A stretch of DNA of 64,000 bases. It comes from DLKC01 sp002478885. GTDB taxonomy: Bacteria > Bacteroidota > Bacteroidia > Chitinophagales > Chitinophagaceae. Position numbers and translations under genes: made by a program. The stretch lies in NCBI GenBank assembly GCA_046329585.1, contig JAXLUI010000001.1:3038001-3102000 (forward strand). Reading direction: 5' to 3'. Numbering within the stretch: the stretch's first letter is position 1; the number at the start of each line of letters is the position of its first letter. The notes beneath the pieces were generated by a model. The model ran no database searches, had not been told where the DNA came from, and worked only from the letters and a program-made list of their open reading frames with translations. Below, in pieces: positions 25,940 through 33,928 of the stretch.

Positions 25940-26830
25940 CTATTGATGAAAACTTTGGCCGATAAAAGCGAGCGCATCCGTAATACCGGTGCGCCAGTAA
26001 GTCCAATTGTGTTCACCATCTCTTACCCGAAACTGGTGAGGAACCTGTTTTGCCGTAAGAGCGATATGTAGAAGACAGTTACCCTCCGTTAAAAAATCAT
26101 CGTCACCGCAATCGATCCAGTAACGCACTTTTTTTAAATCATCCGCGGACTTTGTATCAACAATTTTCAGGATGGAGTTGTCGTACCAGGCCTTGTTTAA
26201 CCGGTTTTTGCCTGTTAGCCCCCGACCATAAAGCTGGCCCAAAGCCCCGTCCCACCAATCGGGCTGCATTGTGCTTATTTGCTCATCATCCCACACTGCT
26301 GCACTCATGGGCGCCGCAGCCGCAAACAAATCGGGATATTTCATAGAATAGATCAAAGTGCCGTAGCCACCCATCGACAAACCCGCGATGCCCCTGTATT
26401 TTTTTTCCGCTTTTATACGGTAAGTTTTTTCAATGACCGGCATAAACTCCTTTATAAAAAAATCTTCATAGTTCTCTTTGCCATCATACGAATTAATGTA
26501 CCAGCTCGAATCTCCGTTCGGCATTACAATGATCATCGGTGGAATAGTTCCCTCCGCAATCGCTTTGTCTGCGTAACGATTGATTTCGCCAAACTGTAGC
26601 CAGCCGGTATTATCGTCTGTATAACCATGGAGCAGGTAAACCACGGGATAACTTCTGTCGGAGTGATCATAATCCGGTGGCAGGTAAACAGTATATCTTA
26701 TGTTGCGGCTAAGAATGGAACTCTTTACAGTTCGTTGTTCCAGCACTTTGCCGGCGGTTTGGGTAAAACCAGGCAAGCTGATAGCAACAAGGATAAATAA
26801 CAAAAAGTGTTTAACGGCAAATCGCTTCAT
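25940..26830 (-). CDS. Secreted esterase of the esterase D / feruloyl-esterase type
   Basis: The 296-residue alpha/beta hydrolase starts MKRFAVKHFLLFILVAISLP (signal peptide, ATG at 26830). The nucleophile serine is in GLSMGGYGT, the acid in DCGDDDF and the histidine in GEHNWTYWR, and an oxyanion-type YLLHGYTDD follows VYLPPDY. The family includes acetyl-xylan and feruloyl esterases as well as trehalose mycolyltransferase-like folds. The GH11 xylanase 14 kb away makes a plant-polysaccharide role possible but unproven. An upstream in-frame extension runs into repeat copy 12 and is not used. Confidence 0.88.
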   Translation of the reverse strand: MKRFAVKHFLLFILVAISLPGFTQTAGKVLEQRTVKSSILSRNIRYTVYLPPDYDHSDRSYPVVYLLHGYTDDNTGWLQFGEINRYADKAIAEGTIPPMIIVMPNGDSSWYINSYDGKENYEDFFIKEFMPVIEKTYRIKAEKKYRGIAGLSMGGYGTLIYSMKYPDLFAAAAPMSAAVWDDEQISTMQPDWWDGALGQLYGRGLTGKNRLNKAWYDNSILKIVDTKSADDLKKVRYWIDCGDDDFLTEGNCLLHIALTAKQVPHQFRVRDGEHNWTYWRTGITDALAFIGQSFHQ

Positions 26831-26910
26831 TTTTTCTTTTAAAAATAGCGATGATATGCTGAATGAAAAATTCATTTTCGGGCAGCACTTTGCTGAAGCG
26901 CACTGTATAA

Positions 26911-26960
26911 GTACAAGAGTGCGACGCAACGGGGGTTTAATAGTAGTAATGCAGCCGGGT
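26911..26960 (+). repeat. Interspersed repeat, copy 12
   Basis: GTACAAGA at 26911, core 26919-26930, GCCGGGT at 26953. Read from ssb it follows the terminator in the common orientation. Confidence 0.88.
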
Positions 26961-26975
26961 TTAAATTTTTTTATT

Positions 26976-27006
26976 AAAAAAAAGTGCCCGCAAAAATGCA
27001 GGCACT
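26976..27006 (-). terminator. Terminator of ssb
   Basis: On the minus strand AGTGCCTGC and GCGGGCACT pair around TATTTTT-like loop bases and are followed by a run of eight or more T. It lies 24 bp after the ssb stop. Confidence 0.85.
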
Positions 27007-27030
27007 GTATATGAAAGAAAGGAAAGGGCT

Positions 27031-27369
27031 TTATTGTTTTTTAGAGATTATAAGCAATTCCGTCGCCTGCACTTCGGTTGAATACCGCTTAATTCCGTCT
27101 TTATCGGTGTAGTTGCGGTTTACTAGTTTACCTTCAATCATTACTTCCAGACCTTTAGTGAAATATTTTTCAACGATGCCGGCGGCCTTATCCCAGGCTA
27201 TTACATTATGCCACTGTGTTTCGGTAATGCGCTCACCTTTGGCATTTTTGTAAGTTTCGTTGGTGGCAAGATTAATACGAGCAAGCTTTTTGCCGCCATC
27301 GAGTGTTTTTATTTCAGGTGCGCTGCCGAGATGGCCGATTAATTGTACTTTGTTTCTAAGACTGTTCAT
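27031..27369 (-). CDS. ssb: Single-stranded DNA-binding protein, short form
   Basis: The 112-residue protein is an OB-fold SSB: MNSLRNKVQLIGHLGSAPEI, then ARINLATNETYKNAKGE, TQWHNVIAW, the KGLEVMIEGKL strand and YTDKDGIKRYSTEV. It ends in LLIISKKQ and lacks the Gly/Pro-rich linker and acidic D-D-x-I-P-F tip that recruits replication and repair proteins. This suggests a second, specialised SSB, as many Bacteroidota have, rather than the main replicative one. It is monocistronic with its own terminator. Confidence 0.93.
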   Translation of the reverse strand: MNSLRNKVQLIGHLGSAPEIKTLDGGKKLARINLATNETYKNAKGERITETQWHNVIAWDKAAGIVEKYFTKGLEVMIEGKLVNRNYTDKDGIKRYSTEVQATELLIISKKQ

Positions 27370-27540
27370 GATTTTAATTTTTACTTGATTTTCAAATTTG
27401 ATTGTTCAACTATGGTGGCCGCCATTGATGGAACAAAATTGCAACCTCGTAAAAGCGAGAGTCGGTTTTTATTCGTTTAGTTCCGGTAATAAGTGTTATT
27501 AAACGTTTTAAAACGAATAATTTTTTTGTATTTTGATAAA

Positions 27541-27921
27541 ATGGAAACCTTAACCCGCCATTGTTTGGCCTGCGGCAAAACCGTGAAGGGCCGCATTGAT
27601 AAAAAATTCTGCGACGACTACTGCCGCAATGTCTACAACAACAGGACTAAGAGTGACGACAACGCTCTTATAAGAGAAGTGATACAGATTTTGAAAAAGA
27701 ACAGACGCATTCTTGCGGCGCTTATAGGGGAGGAAGGTATGTTGAAAATACCAAGAACTAAATTGCTAAACAGCGGCTTCCGGTTCAATTACCACACGCA
27801 TATTTATACCAACCAAAAGGGCGATAATTATTATTTCTGTTTCGAGTATGGATACCTGTTAATCGCAGGTGATTGGTGCCTTTTGGTAAAAAGAAAAGAA
27901 GAAAAAAGCCCGGCCAGTTAG
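27541..27921 (+). CDS. Small zinc-ribbon protein of unknown function
   Basis: The 126-residue protein starts METLTRHCLACGKTVKGRID and has a Cys4 zinc-ribbon pattern: C-x-x-C at residues 8-11, then FCDDYCRNVYNN with C-x3-C. The middle is basic and helical (EVIQILKKNRRILAALIGEE), and the C-terminus has aromatic beta segments (YYFCFEYGYLLIAGDWCLLV). Similar proteins are common conserved hypotheticals in Bacteroidota. The ATG at 27541 is preceded by TATTTTG, a near-match to the -7 element, giving a very short leader. Function is not assigned. Confidence 0.8.
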   Translation: METLTRHCLACGKTVKGRIDKKFCDDYCRNVYNNRTKSDDNALIREVIQILKKNRRILAALIGEEGMLKIPRTKLLNSGFRFNYHTHIYTNQKGDNYYFCFEYGYLLIAGDWCLLVKRKEEKSPAS

Positions 27922-27927
27922 CCGGGC
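27902..27927. terminator. Hairpin shared by convergent zinc-ribbon and AIM24-like genes
   Basis: GCCCGGC and GCCGGGC pair around a 6-nt loop at 27908-27927; the left flank is A-rich, which reads as a T-run for the minus-strand gene. It overlaps the stop codon of the plus gene. Confidence 0.7.
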
Positions 27928-27950
27928 AGAAATTGTTGTGCGTTTTGAAG

Positions 27951-28748
27951 TTAAAATCTGCCATCGCCGTCCAGGAGATTTCCTATACCTCCCAAAATGC
28001 TACCCTCTTCTTTTCGCTGGTAAGTTCCATAGGCGAGTATTCTTCCGGCGAGCCTGCTTATGGGAAGGGTTTGTATCCACACTTTTCCGGGACCTCTTAG
28101 CGTGGCATAGAAAAGGCCTTCCCCACCGAAAAGTGTATTCTTTATGCCGCCTACAAATTGAATGTCGTAATCTATTGTTCCGGTAAATCCCACAATGCAA
28201 CCAGTGTCGATCTTTAGTAGTTCCCCCGGTTGAAGCATCCTCTCCAGCACGTGCCCGCCTGCGTGCATAAAAGCCATTCCATCGCCTTCAAGCTTTTCCA
28301 TAATAAAACCTTCTCCACCAAATAAACCCGTTCCAAGCCGCCTCTGAAATTCTATACCAATGCTGACACCTTTTGCTGCACAGAGAAAAGCATCTTTCTG
28401 GCAAATAATGCGACCGCCTAAGCTGCTTAAATCGAGCGGAACAATTTTGCCGGGGTATGGTGAAGCAAAACTTACATGCTTTTTTCCCTGGTCGGCATTT
28501 GTGAAAGCTGTCATGAACAGGTTTTCTCCAACGAGCAGGCGCTTTCCGGCAGACAATAATTTACCGAGTATGCTGTTATCCTGTTGCTGGCTGCCATCGC
28601 CAAAAAGCGTTGCCATTTGTATCCCTTCATCCATCATCATAAACGCACCGGGCTCTGCAATGGCTGTTTCCCCCGGATCGAGTTCTACTTCCACATACTG
28701 CATTTCTTCACCAAAGATGCGATAGTCTATTTCGTGATTGCGTATCAT
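27951..28748 (-). CDS. AIM24 / TIGR00266 family protein
   Basis: The 265-residue protein matches the TIGR00266 family, a double beta-helix fold named after yeast AIM24: EIDYRIFGEEMQYVEVELDPGE, the A-E-P-G-A-F-M-M-M-D-E-G motif, GLFGGEGFIMEKLEGDG and NTLFGGEGLFYATLRGPG. The glycine-rich GGEG motif occurs twice, as expected. Members are cytosolic with no established biochemical function. The start is the ATG at 28748, since the longer frame begins with ATT. Confidence 0.9.
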   Translation of the reverse strand: MIRNHEIDYRIFGEEMQYVEVELDPGETAIAEPGAFMMMDEGIQMATLFGDGSQQQDNSILGKLLSAGKRLLVGENLFMTAFTNADQGKKHVSFASPYPGKIVPLDLSSLGGRIICQKDAFLCAAKGVSIGIEFQRRLGTGLFGGEGFIMEKLEGDGMAFMHAGGHVLERMLQPGELLKIDTGCIVGFTGTIDYDIQFVGGIKNTLFGGEGLFYATLRGPGKVWIQTLPISRLAGRILAYGTYQRKEEGSILGGIGNLLDGDGRF

Positions 28749-28857
28749 AAAAACTGTTTTAAAGTTAAGTAATACAAATAAATTCAATAATCCGTTCCCG
28801 GTTACCGGTCATTATATGAAAGGTAGCTGTTTTCTGTAAACGCAAATTAATGTGCCG

Positions 28858-28891
28858 TTGTAAAGGCAAATGCCTGTAATAACTATTTTTG
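28858..28891 (+). promoter_or_regulatory. Promoter of the CNNM/CorC gene
   Basis: TTG at 28858-28860 and TATTTTTG at 28884-28891, 23 bp apart, match the Bacteroidota pattern loosely. The leader to the ATG at 28921 is about 25 nt. Confidence 0.5.
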
Positions 28892-28920
28892 AGGTCAATT
28901 GTTTTAGCTATTTTCGAACT

Positions 28921-30183
28921 ATGAGTGATGTGTACTTTCTTATTGCCGGAATAATTCTTATGCTGCTTTTCGTGGCTTTTTTCTCAGGCATTGAGATAGC
29001 GTTTATCAATGCCAACAGGCTTGGCATAGAGCTAAAGAAAAAGCAGGGAAAGTTAAGTGGAATCATCATGTCGAGGTTTATGGAGCAACCCTCACGCTTT
29101 GTGGGCATTTGCCTAATAGGCCTCAACATATTTATGGTGCTTTATGGCTTGCTGTTTAGCGAACTGATGAGAAGTTTTATTTGGGACCCATCAAAAATAA
29201 GCAGCCCTTACCTGAAACTTGCGCTTAACACTGTCTCTTCCACTATTGTGGTATTGCTTTTTGGAGAGTTTTTACCAAAGGCTATCTTCAGGGTAAAAAG
29301 CGATTCTTTGCTTAGTTTTTTTGCCCCGCTCAGCAGTATTTTTTACCAGTTGCTCACACCAATCGCTACTCTTTTCGTCAATTTCTCTGAAAGTATTCTA
29401 AAATATCTTTTTAATGTTCGTATAAAAACTTCTGAAGAATATTTTTCAATGGTTGACCTGGAACACTTTCTTCAGCAAACGAACGAGCAGGATGAAAGCA
29501 ACCCGGACCTTAACCGCGAACTGTTGCAAAATGCCCTATCGCTGCCTTCCATAAAAATAAGGCAGTGTTTAGTTCCGCGAACTGAAATAGAAGCCGTGGA
29601 GTTAAAAATGCCAATGACAGAGGTTCGTAAAAGGTTTGAAGAAACGAAATTGAGCAAGCTAATCGTTTTTGAAGGCAACATAGACAATATTGTTGGGTAC
29701 GCTCATCAACTCGATCTGTTTAAGAAACCTGTAAGTCTTAACTCAATTCTCCTGCCTATTTCGGTGATACCCGAAAGTATGAACGCGACAGACCTGATTA
29801 ATAAATTTTCAAAAGAACACAAGACCATTGCCTGGGTGGTGGATGAGTTCGGCGGCACGGCTGGCATTATTACGATGGAAGATTTACTGGAAGAAATTTT
29901 CGGCGATATCCAGGACGAATATGATACCGAAGAATTTATCGAAAAGCAACTCGCCGACAACGAATTTATTTTTTCTGGTCGTCTTGAACTTGATTATATC
30001 GCCGAAAAGTATAACCTCGAATTCCCCGAGCATGGCTCAGAAACACTTTCGGGTTACATCATTACCGAACACGAGACTATTCCACGCCCGAAAGAGCGAA
30101 TTATCCTCAACAAATATGAGTTCGACATTATTAACGTAAGTGATACCCGCATAGAAATGGTTAAACTTAAGGTGCTTCTTTAG
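28921..30183 (+). CDS. CNNM/CorC-type hemolysin-family membrane protein
   Basis: The 420-residue protein starts MSDVYFLIAGIILMLLFVAF. It has an N-terminal DUF21/CNNM domain with about four membrane segments (to about residue 170, including FFSGIEIAFINANR and FGEFLPKAIF), a CBS pair (KIRQCLVPRTEIEAVEL to EDLLEEIFGDIQDEYD) and a C-terminal CorC_HlyC domain (FSGRLELDYIAEKYNLEF). The family is linked to Mg2+/divalent metal efflux, and a Bacteroidota paralogue, GldE, is linked to gliding. I cannot tell which applies. Confidence 0.9.
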   Translation: MSDVYFLIAGIILMLLFVAFFSGIEIAFINANRLGIELKKKQGKLSGIIMSRFMEQPSRFVGICLIGLNIFMVLYGLLFSELMRSFIWDPSKISSPYLKLALNTVSSTIVVLLFGEFLPKAIFRVKSDSLLSFFAPLSSIFYQLLTPIATLFVNFSESILKYLFNVRIKTSEEYFSMVDLEHFLQQTNEQDESNPDLNRELLQNALSLPSIKIRQCLVPRTEIEAVELKMPMTEVRKRFEETKLSKLIVFEGNIDNIVGYAHQLDLFKKPVSLNSILLPISVIPESMNATDLINKFSKEHKTIAWVVDEFGGTAGIITMEDLLEEIFGDIQDEYDTEEFIEKQLADNEFIFSGRLELDYIAEKYNLEFPEHGSETLSGYIITEHETIPRPKERIILNKYEFDIINVSDTRIEMVKLKVLL

Positions 30184-30217
30184 GTGACATCTCCAAAGTT
30201 TTTCAGTAGCTTTTTTT

Positions 30218-30415
30218 GCCCGGCGGCAGAACAAATATTTCTCTTTCGTTGCGTCGCACTCTTGTACAGCAGAACCAACCGTCAGCTTTTTCATGCAAAT
30301 TGCAACAGCATTTTTAGGCAATTTTGGGGTTGTAACCGGTGGCTTGCCGCTTACAGCTCAAAAGCACAAGTGAGTGACACAACCAGTGATGATAGTAGCA
30401 ATGCAGCTGGTACTT
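30218..30415. repeat. Interspersed repeat, mixed back-to-back pair (copies 13 and 14)
   Basis: Copy 13 is inverted and canonical (core 30248-30259), starting about 35 bp after the CNNM/CorC stop in the common orientation. Copy 14 is plus and variant (GAGTGACACAAC at 30372-30383). Their GTAC-like ends face each other across about 100 bp. The next gene, pheT, begins at 30503. Confidence 0.85.
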
Positions 30416-30472
30416 TAAAGCCTTTCGTACCCCTTTAAAAATAAAAGATGGCATTGCCTGCACAGCATATTT

Positions 30473-30480
30473 TATATTTG
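30473..30480 (+). promoter_or_regulatory. -7 element of the pheT promoter
   Basis: TATATTTG matches TAnnTTTG exactly and lies 22 bp before the pheT ATG. A TTG occurs about 17 bp upstream, slightly closer than usual. Confidence 0.55.
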
Positions 30481-30502
30481 CATCCTGTTTAAAAATGCAT
30501 AA

Positions 30503-32929
30503 ATGACAATTTCTTATAACTGGCTTAATGAATACCTTCCAGAGGTTGTTGAACCGGAAAGGTTATCGAAAATTCTAACATCGGTAGGGCTTGAAGTGGA
30601 AAGCCTCGAACACTACGAAAACCTGAAAGGAGGTTTAAAAGGTTTGGTGGTTGGTGAAGTGCTTGAATGCGAACAACACCCGAACGCTGATAAACTTAAA
30701 ATAACAAAAGTCGATATTGCAAATGGCGAAGTGTTACAAATAGTTTGTGGCGCATCGAATGTGGCGATAAAGCAGAAGGTGATTGTGGCAACCGTGGGAA
30801 GTACAATTTATCCATTCACCGGCGACCCTATATTAATAAAGGCGGCAAAGATACGAGGCACCGAAAGCAATGGTATGATTTGCGCCGAAGATGAAATTGG
30901 TTTAAGCAACGACCACGGCGGCATAATAGTACTGCCTGGTGAAACAAAAACGGGGACCCCGGCCGCAGAAGTTTATAAAATATATAGCGACTGGGTGTAC
31001 GAGATTGGTTTAACGCCTAACCGGATGGATGCGATGAGCCACCTTGGTGTGGCCAAAGATGTTTGTGCTTATCTATCGCACCACACACGTAAAAGGGCAA
31101 GGCCAAAACATCCCAACAGTAGTAGTTTTAAGGTAAAAGAAAGTAGCGATGCTATAACTGTTTTAATTGAAAATAAAGAAGCCTGCAGGCGCTATTGCGG
31201 GGTCAGCATACGCGGCATTGTGGTGAAGGAATCTCCGGAATGGCTTCAAAACAGGTTAAAGGCGATTTCAGTTAGGCCGGTCAACAATGTCGTTGACATT
31301 ACTAATTTTATTTTGCACGAAACCGGTCAGCCACTGCACGCATTCGATGAAAATGAGATAAAAGGGAAAAAGATAATAGTCAGAAATTTACCCGGTGGAA
31401 CCGTCTTTAAGACACTAGACGACAAAGACAGAATTTTAACGGCTGAGGACCTGATGATCTGTAATGAAGAACAAGGTATGTGCATAGCGGGTATTTTCGG
31501 TGGAATAAAAAGCGGAATAAAAGAGCATACCACAAGTGTATTTTTGGAGAGCGCATGGTTTAATCCGGTAGCAATCCGAAGGTCGTCTCTGCATCACGGC
31601 CTGCGGACAGATGCAGCAACGCGGTTTGAAAAGAATGTAGATATTTCTAACTGTCTTGCCGTGTTAAAACGTGCTGCACTGATGATTAAGGAAATTGCCG
31701 GCGGTGAAATAACAGGAGAAATTGTTGACGTGTACCCGGCTCCAAAGGAAAAAATAAAAGTGGCACTCAAAAATCATTACTTGAAGAAATTGAGTGGCAA
31801 AAATTATCATCCTGATTCTGTCAAAAACATATTGGAAAGTCTCGATTTTGAAATAATAAGAGACGGCATAGATGAATTATTGGTAGCGGTGCCTTTCAGC
31901 AATGCAGACATTTCGCTGCCGGCCGATATTGTGGAGGAGATTATAAGGATTGACGGTATCGACAATATTGAAATCCCTTCAAGCGTTACCTTAAGTCCCG
32001 CGGTTGAAGAGCTTATTGACAAAGAAAAGCTTAGGGAGAAAATAGCTGAATTTCTTGTTGGCAACGGCTTCAATGAAATCCTCACTAACTCTATTACCAA
32101 TTCAGCATACTATGACGAAGAAGTTTTGACTAGATCCGTTAAAATGATGAACAATTTAAGTGCAGAGCTTAATACCTTACGGCCTTCCATGCTGGAAACA
32201 GCGCTGGAAAGTATTGGTTATAATATTAACCGGCGTAGTTTGAATCTTAGTTTTTTTGAGTTCGGGAAAACTTATGCAGTAAGTGGCACAAATCAATACC
32301 AGGAAAAGGAACACATTAGTCTCTTAATAACCGGCGATGACAAAACCGGTGGCTGGCGCGCAAAGGCGAGAGCTCTTGATTTTTATTCTCTAAAAGGATT
32401 GGCAGCCCCTGTTTTAGCACTGGCGGGTATCACCGATTTTCAAATTAAAGAAGCAGTAAATGAAGAGAATGCAATAAGGCATGACATTTATTACAAGAAC
32501 ACGCTATTAGGTTCGATGCAAAATATACGCCCCAAATATTTACAACGATTTGACATTAAGCAGCCGGTATTTTTTATGGATTTGGATTTTTCAGCAATCC
32601 TTAAATTACAGGATAAAAATGTAGTCAGTTATAAAGAAATTTCTAAATTCCCTGTTGTTGACAGAGATCTGGCCGTGATCGTTGACCAAACAGTTGCTTA
32701 CGGAAACGTAGAACACGTAATAAGAAAAATCAATCTCCCCAAGTTACTGGAAATAAAATTATTTGATGTTTTTGAGAGTGAGAAACTGGGAACTGGCAAA
32801 AAGTCGATGGCGGTAAATTTGGTTTTCGGTGACGACGAAAAAACGCTCACCGACAAGGAAACTGACGGCATGATGCAAAAAATTATTGCCATGCTTGAAA
32901 AAGAATTAAATGCTGACATCAGAAAATAA
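30503..32929 (+). CDS. pheT: Phenylalanine--tRNA ligase beta subunit
   Basis: The beta subunit pairs with PheS in the alpha2-beta2 enzyme and carries editing and tRNA-binding modules. The 808-residue protein has the N-terminal B1 domain MTISYNWLNEYLP, an EMAP-type OB domain (VVGEVLECEQHPNADKLKIT), the B3/B4 editing region (RPVNNVVDITNFILHETGQPLHAFD), B5 and a C-terminal ferredoxin-like anticodon domain (SKFPVVDRDLAVIVDQTVAYGN). Length is normal. The pheS partner is not in the window. The coiled-coil, zapA and rny genes follow closely. Confidence 0.97.
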   Translation: MTISYNWLNEYLPEVVEPERLSKILTSVGLEVESLEHYENLKGGLKGLVVGEVLECEQHPNADKLKITKVDIANGEVLQIVCGASNVAIKQKVIVATVGSTIYPFTGDPILIKAAKIRGTESNGMICAEDEIGLSNDHGGIIVLPGETKTGTPAAEVYKIYSDWVYEIGLTPNRMDAMSHLGVAKDVCAYLSHHTRKRARPKHPNSSSFKVKESSDAITVLIENKEACRRYCGVSIRGIVVKESPEWLQNRLKAISVRPVNNVVDITNFILHETGQPLHAFDENEIKGKKIIVRNLPGGTVFKTLDDKDRILTAEDLMICNEEQGMCIAGIFGGIKSGIKEHTTSVFLESAWFNPVAIRRSSLHHGLRTDAATRFEKNVDISNCLAVLKRAALMIKEIAGGEITGEIVDVYPAPKEKIKVALKNHYLKKLSGKNYHPDSVKNILESLDFEIIRDGIDELLVAVPFSNADISLPADIVEEIIRIDGIDNIEIPSSVTLSPAVEELIDKEKLREKIAEFLVGNGFNEILTNSITNSAYYDEEVLTRSVKMMNNLSAELNTLRPSMLETALESIGYNINRRSLNLSFFEFGKTYAVSGTNQYQEKEHISLLITGDDKTGGWRAKARALDFYSLKGLAAPVLALAGITDFQIKEAVNEENAIRHDIYYKNTLLGSMQNIRPKYLQRFDIKQPVFFMDLDFSAILKLQDKNVVSYKEISKFPVVDRDLAVIVDQTVAYGNVEHVIRKINLPKLLEIKLFDVFESEKLGTGKKSMAVNLVFGDDEKTLTDKETDGMMQKIIAMLEKELNADIRK

Positions 32930-32940
32930 AGCATCAACTT

Positions 32941-33228
32941 ATGGAACAACTCGATCTGCTGCTAAAAACACTTCAACAAAAAATCCTGCAATTAATTAAG
33001 CAAAACCAATTTTTGAAAAAGCAGAACGAAACCCTGATCACGGCTAACTCGGAAAATGAAAAAAAATTAGCTGAAAAGGAAATGCACCTTAGAAAGCTTG
33101 AAAGCCAGTTGGAAAGCATGAAATTCAATGCCTCAATGCTTCAACAAACCGACAAGAAAACACTCGAAAAAAGAATTGACACATATCTGCGTGATATTGA
33201 AAAATGTCTCGCCCAACTAAATGCGTGA
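32941..33228 (+). CDS. Small coiled-coil protein upstream of zapA
   Basis: The 95-residue protein is almost entirely heptad-repeat coiled coil (LLLKTLQQKILQLIKQNQFL, then long Glu/Lys/Leu stretches) with a C-terminal DTYLRDIEKCLAQL. There is no signal peptide or other domain. It begins 12 bp after pheT and overlaps the upstream candidate start of zapA. Its size and position suggest a ZapB-like partner of the ZapA division protein; this is inference from context only. Confidence 0.8.
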   Translation: MEQLDLLLKTLQQKILQLIKQNQFLKKQNETLITANSENEKKLAEKEMHLRKLESQLESMKFNASMLQQTDKKTLEKRIDTYLRDIEKCLAQLNA

Positions 33229-33232
33229 ATTT

Positions 33233-33532
33233 ATGGCTGAACTAATTCCTGTAAATATTACTATCGGCGATCGAAGTTACCGATTAAAAATTGAGCCTTC
33301 CGATGAAGAAAAATTACGGAAAACCGTAAAAATGATCAATGATAAACTATTGGAATATAAAACAGACTTCGCAGGAAAAGATATGCAGGACTTTATTTCA
33401 ATGGTATTAATCTGGTACGCAACAGAACAAAACATTTCAGGAAACGAAAAGATATTAATAAAAGAAACGACAGATAAACTGGCGTATTTTGAAAACCTGA
33501 TCGATAAAGCACTTGAAGGATCTCAACTTTGA
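33233..33532 (+). CDS. zapA: Cell division protein ZapA
   Basis: ZapA binds FtsZ and promotes bundling of the Z-ring. The 99-residue protein starting MAELIPVNITIGDRSYRLKI has the N-terminal beta-hairpin domain (R-S-Y-R-L-K-I-E-P-S-D-E-E) and a long C-terminal coiled-coil helix (ENLIDKAL). An ATG at 33221 (MREFM) is also possible and would overlap the upstream gene by 8 bp. I prefer 33233 because family members start just before the beta strand. Confidence 0.9.
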   Translation: MAELIPVNITIGDRSYRLKIEPSDEEKLRKTVKMINDKLLEYKTDFAGKDMQDFISMVLIWYATEQNISGNEKILIKETTDKLAYFENLIDKALEGSQL

Positions 33533-33604
33533 TGAAAGCTGTCAACAGACAGAGGAGGTAATTCTTCCTTTTTTTAAGAAGTACCTCTCCGGTAAATAAA
33601 AAAA

Positions 33605-33772
33605 GAAACCTGGCAAGGTTTCATTTTACAGGAACGAACTAAAATTTCTTGTGTTTCTTGGGTGGTATTAAAAACGGACTGCTACTAAATGCCAAAGCAA
33701 GTGCCAAAAAGCCAAGGATGCAACATTGGTTTGTAAGCCAACAAATTAGCTATATTCAGCAATAGTTTTTTT
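33605..33772 (+). ncRNA. ssrS: Candidate 6S RNA between zapA and rny
   Basis: The 397-bp zapA-rny gap has no supported ORF but can fold into one long irregular hairpin. Its nested stems are ACGAACT (33634-33640) with GGTTTGT (33728-33734), TTCTTG (33646-33651) with CAAGGA (33713-33718), CTTG (33657-33660) with CAAG (33698-33701) and TGGTATT (33663-33669) with AATGCCA (33688-33694). There is an asymmetric bubble in the middle and a seven-T run at 33766-33772. A central bubble inside a long hairpin is the hallmark of 6S RNA, which mimics an open promoter and binds RNA polymerase. A zapA neighbour is common for this gene. The 5' end is uncertain. Confidence 0.5.
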
Positions 33773-33928
33773 CCCAATAACGGAATCTCCTGTCCCGTTC
33801 CGAGCCGGATAATTCAATCTAAGTAAATTGTAATGCTTTATTTATCTTCGCGAACTGCTTGCGTCTAAAATTTAATTTGAGCTTGCAGATAATATAGAGT
33901 TACTCAATTTTATAAAAATTCCAATTGC

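Noticed and set aside
26831..26929. N-terminal extension of the esterase
   Set aside because: It precedes a clean signal peptide at MKRFAVKHF and reaches repeat copy 12.
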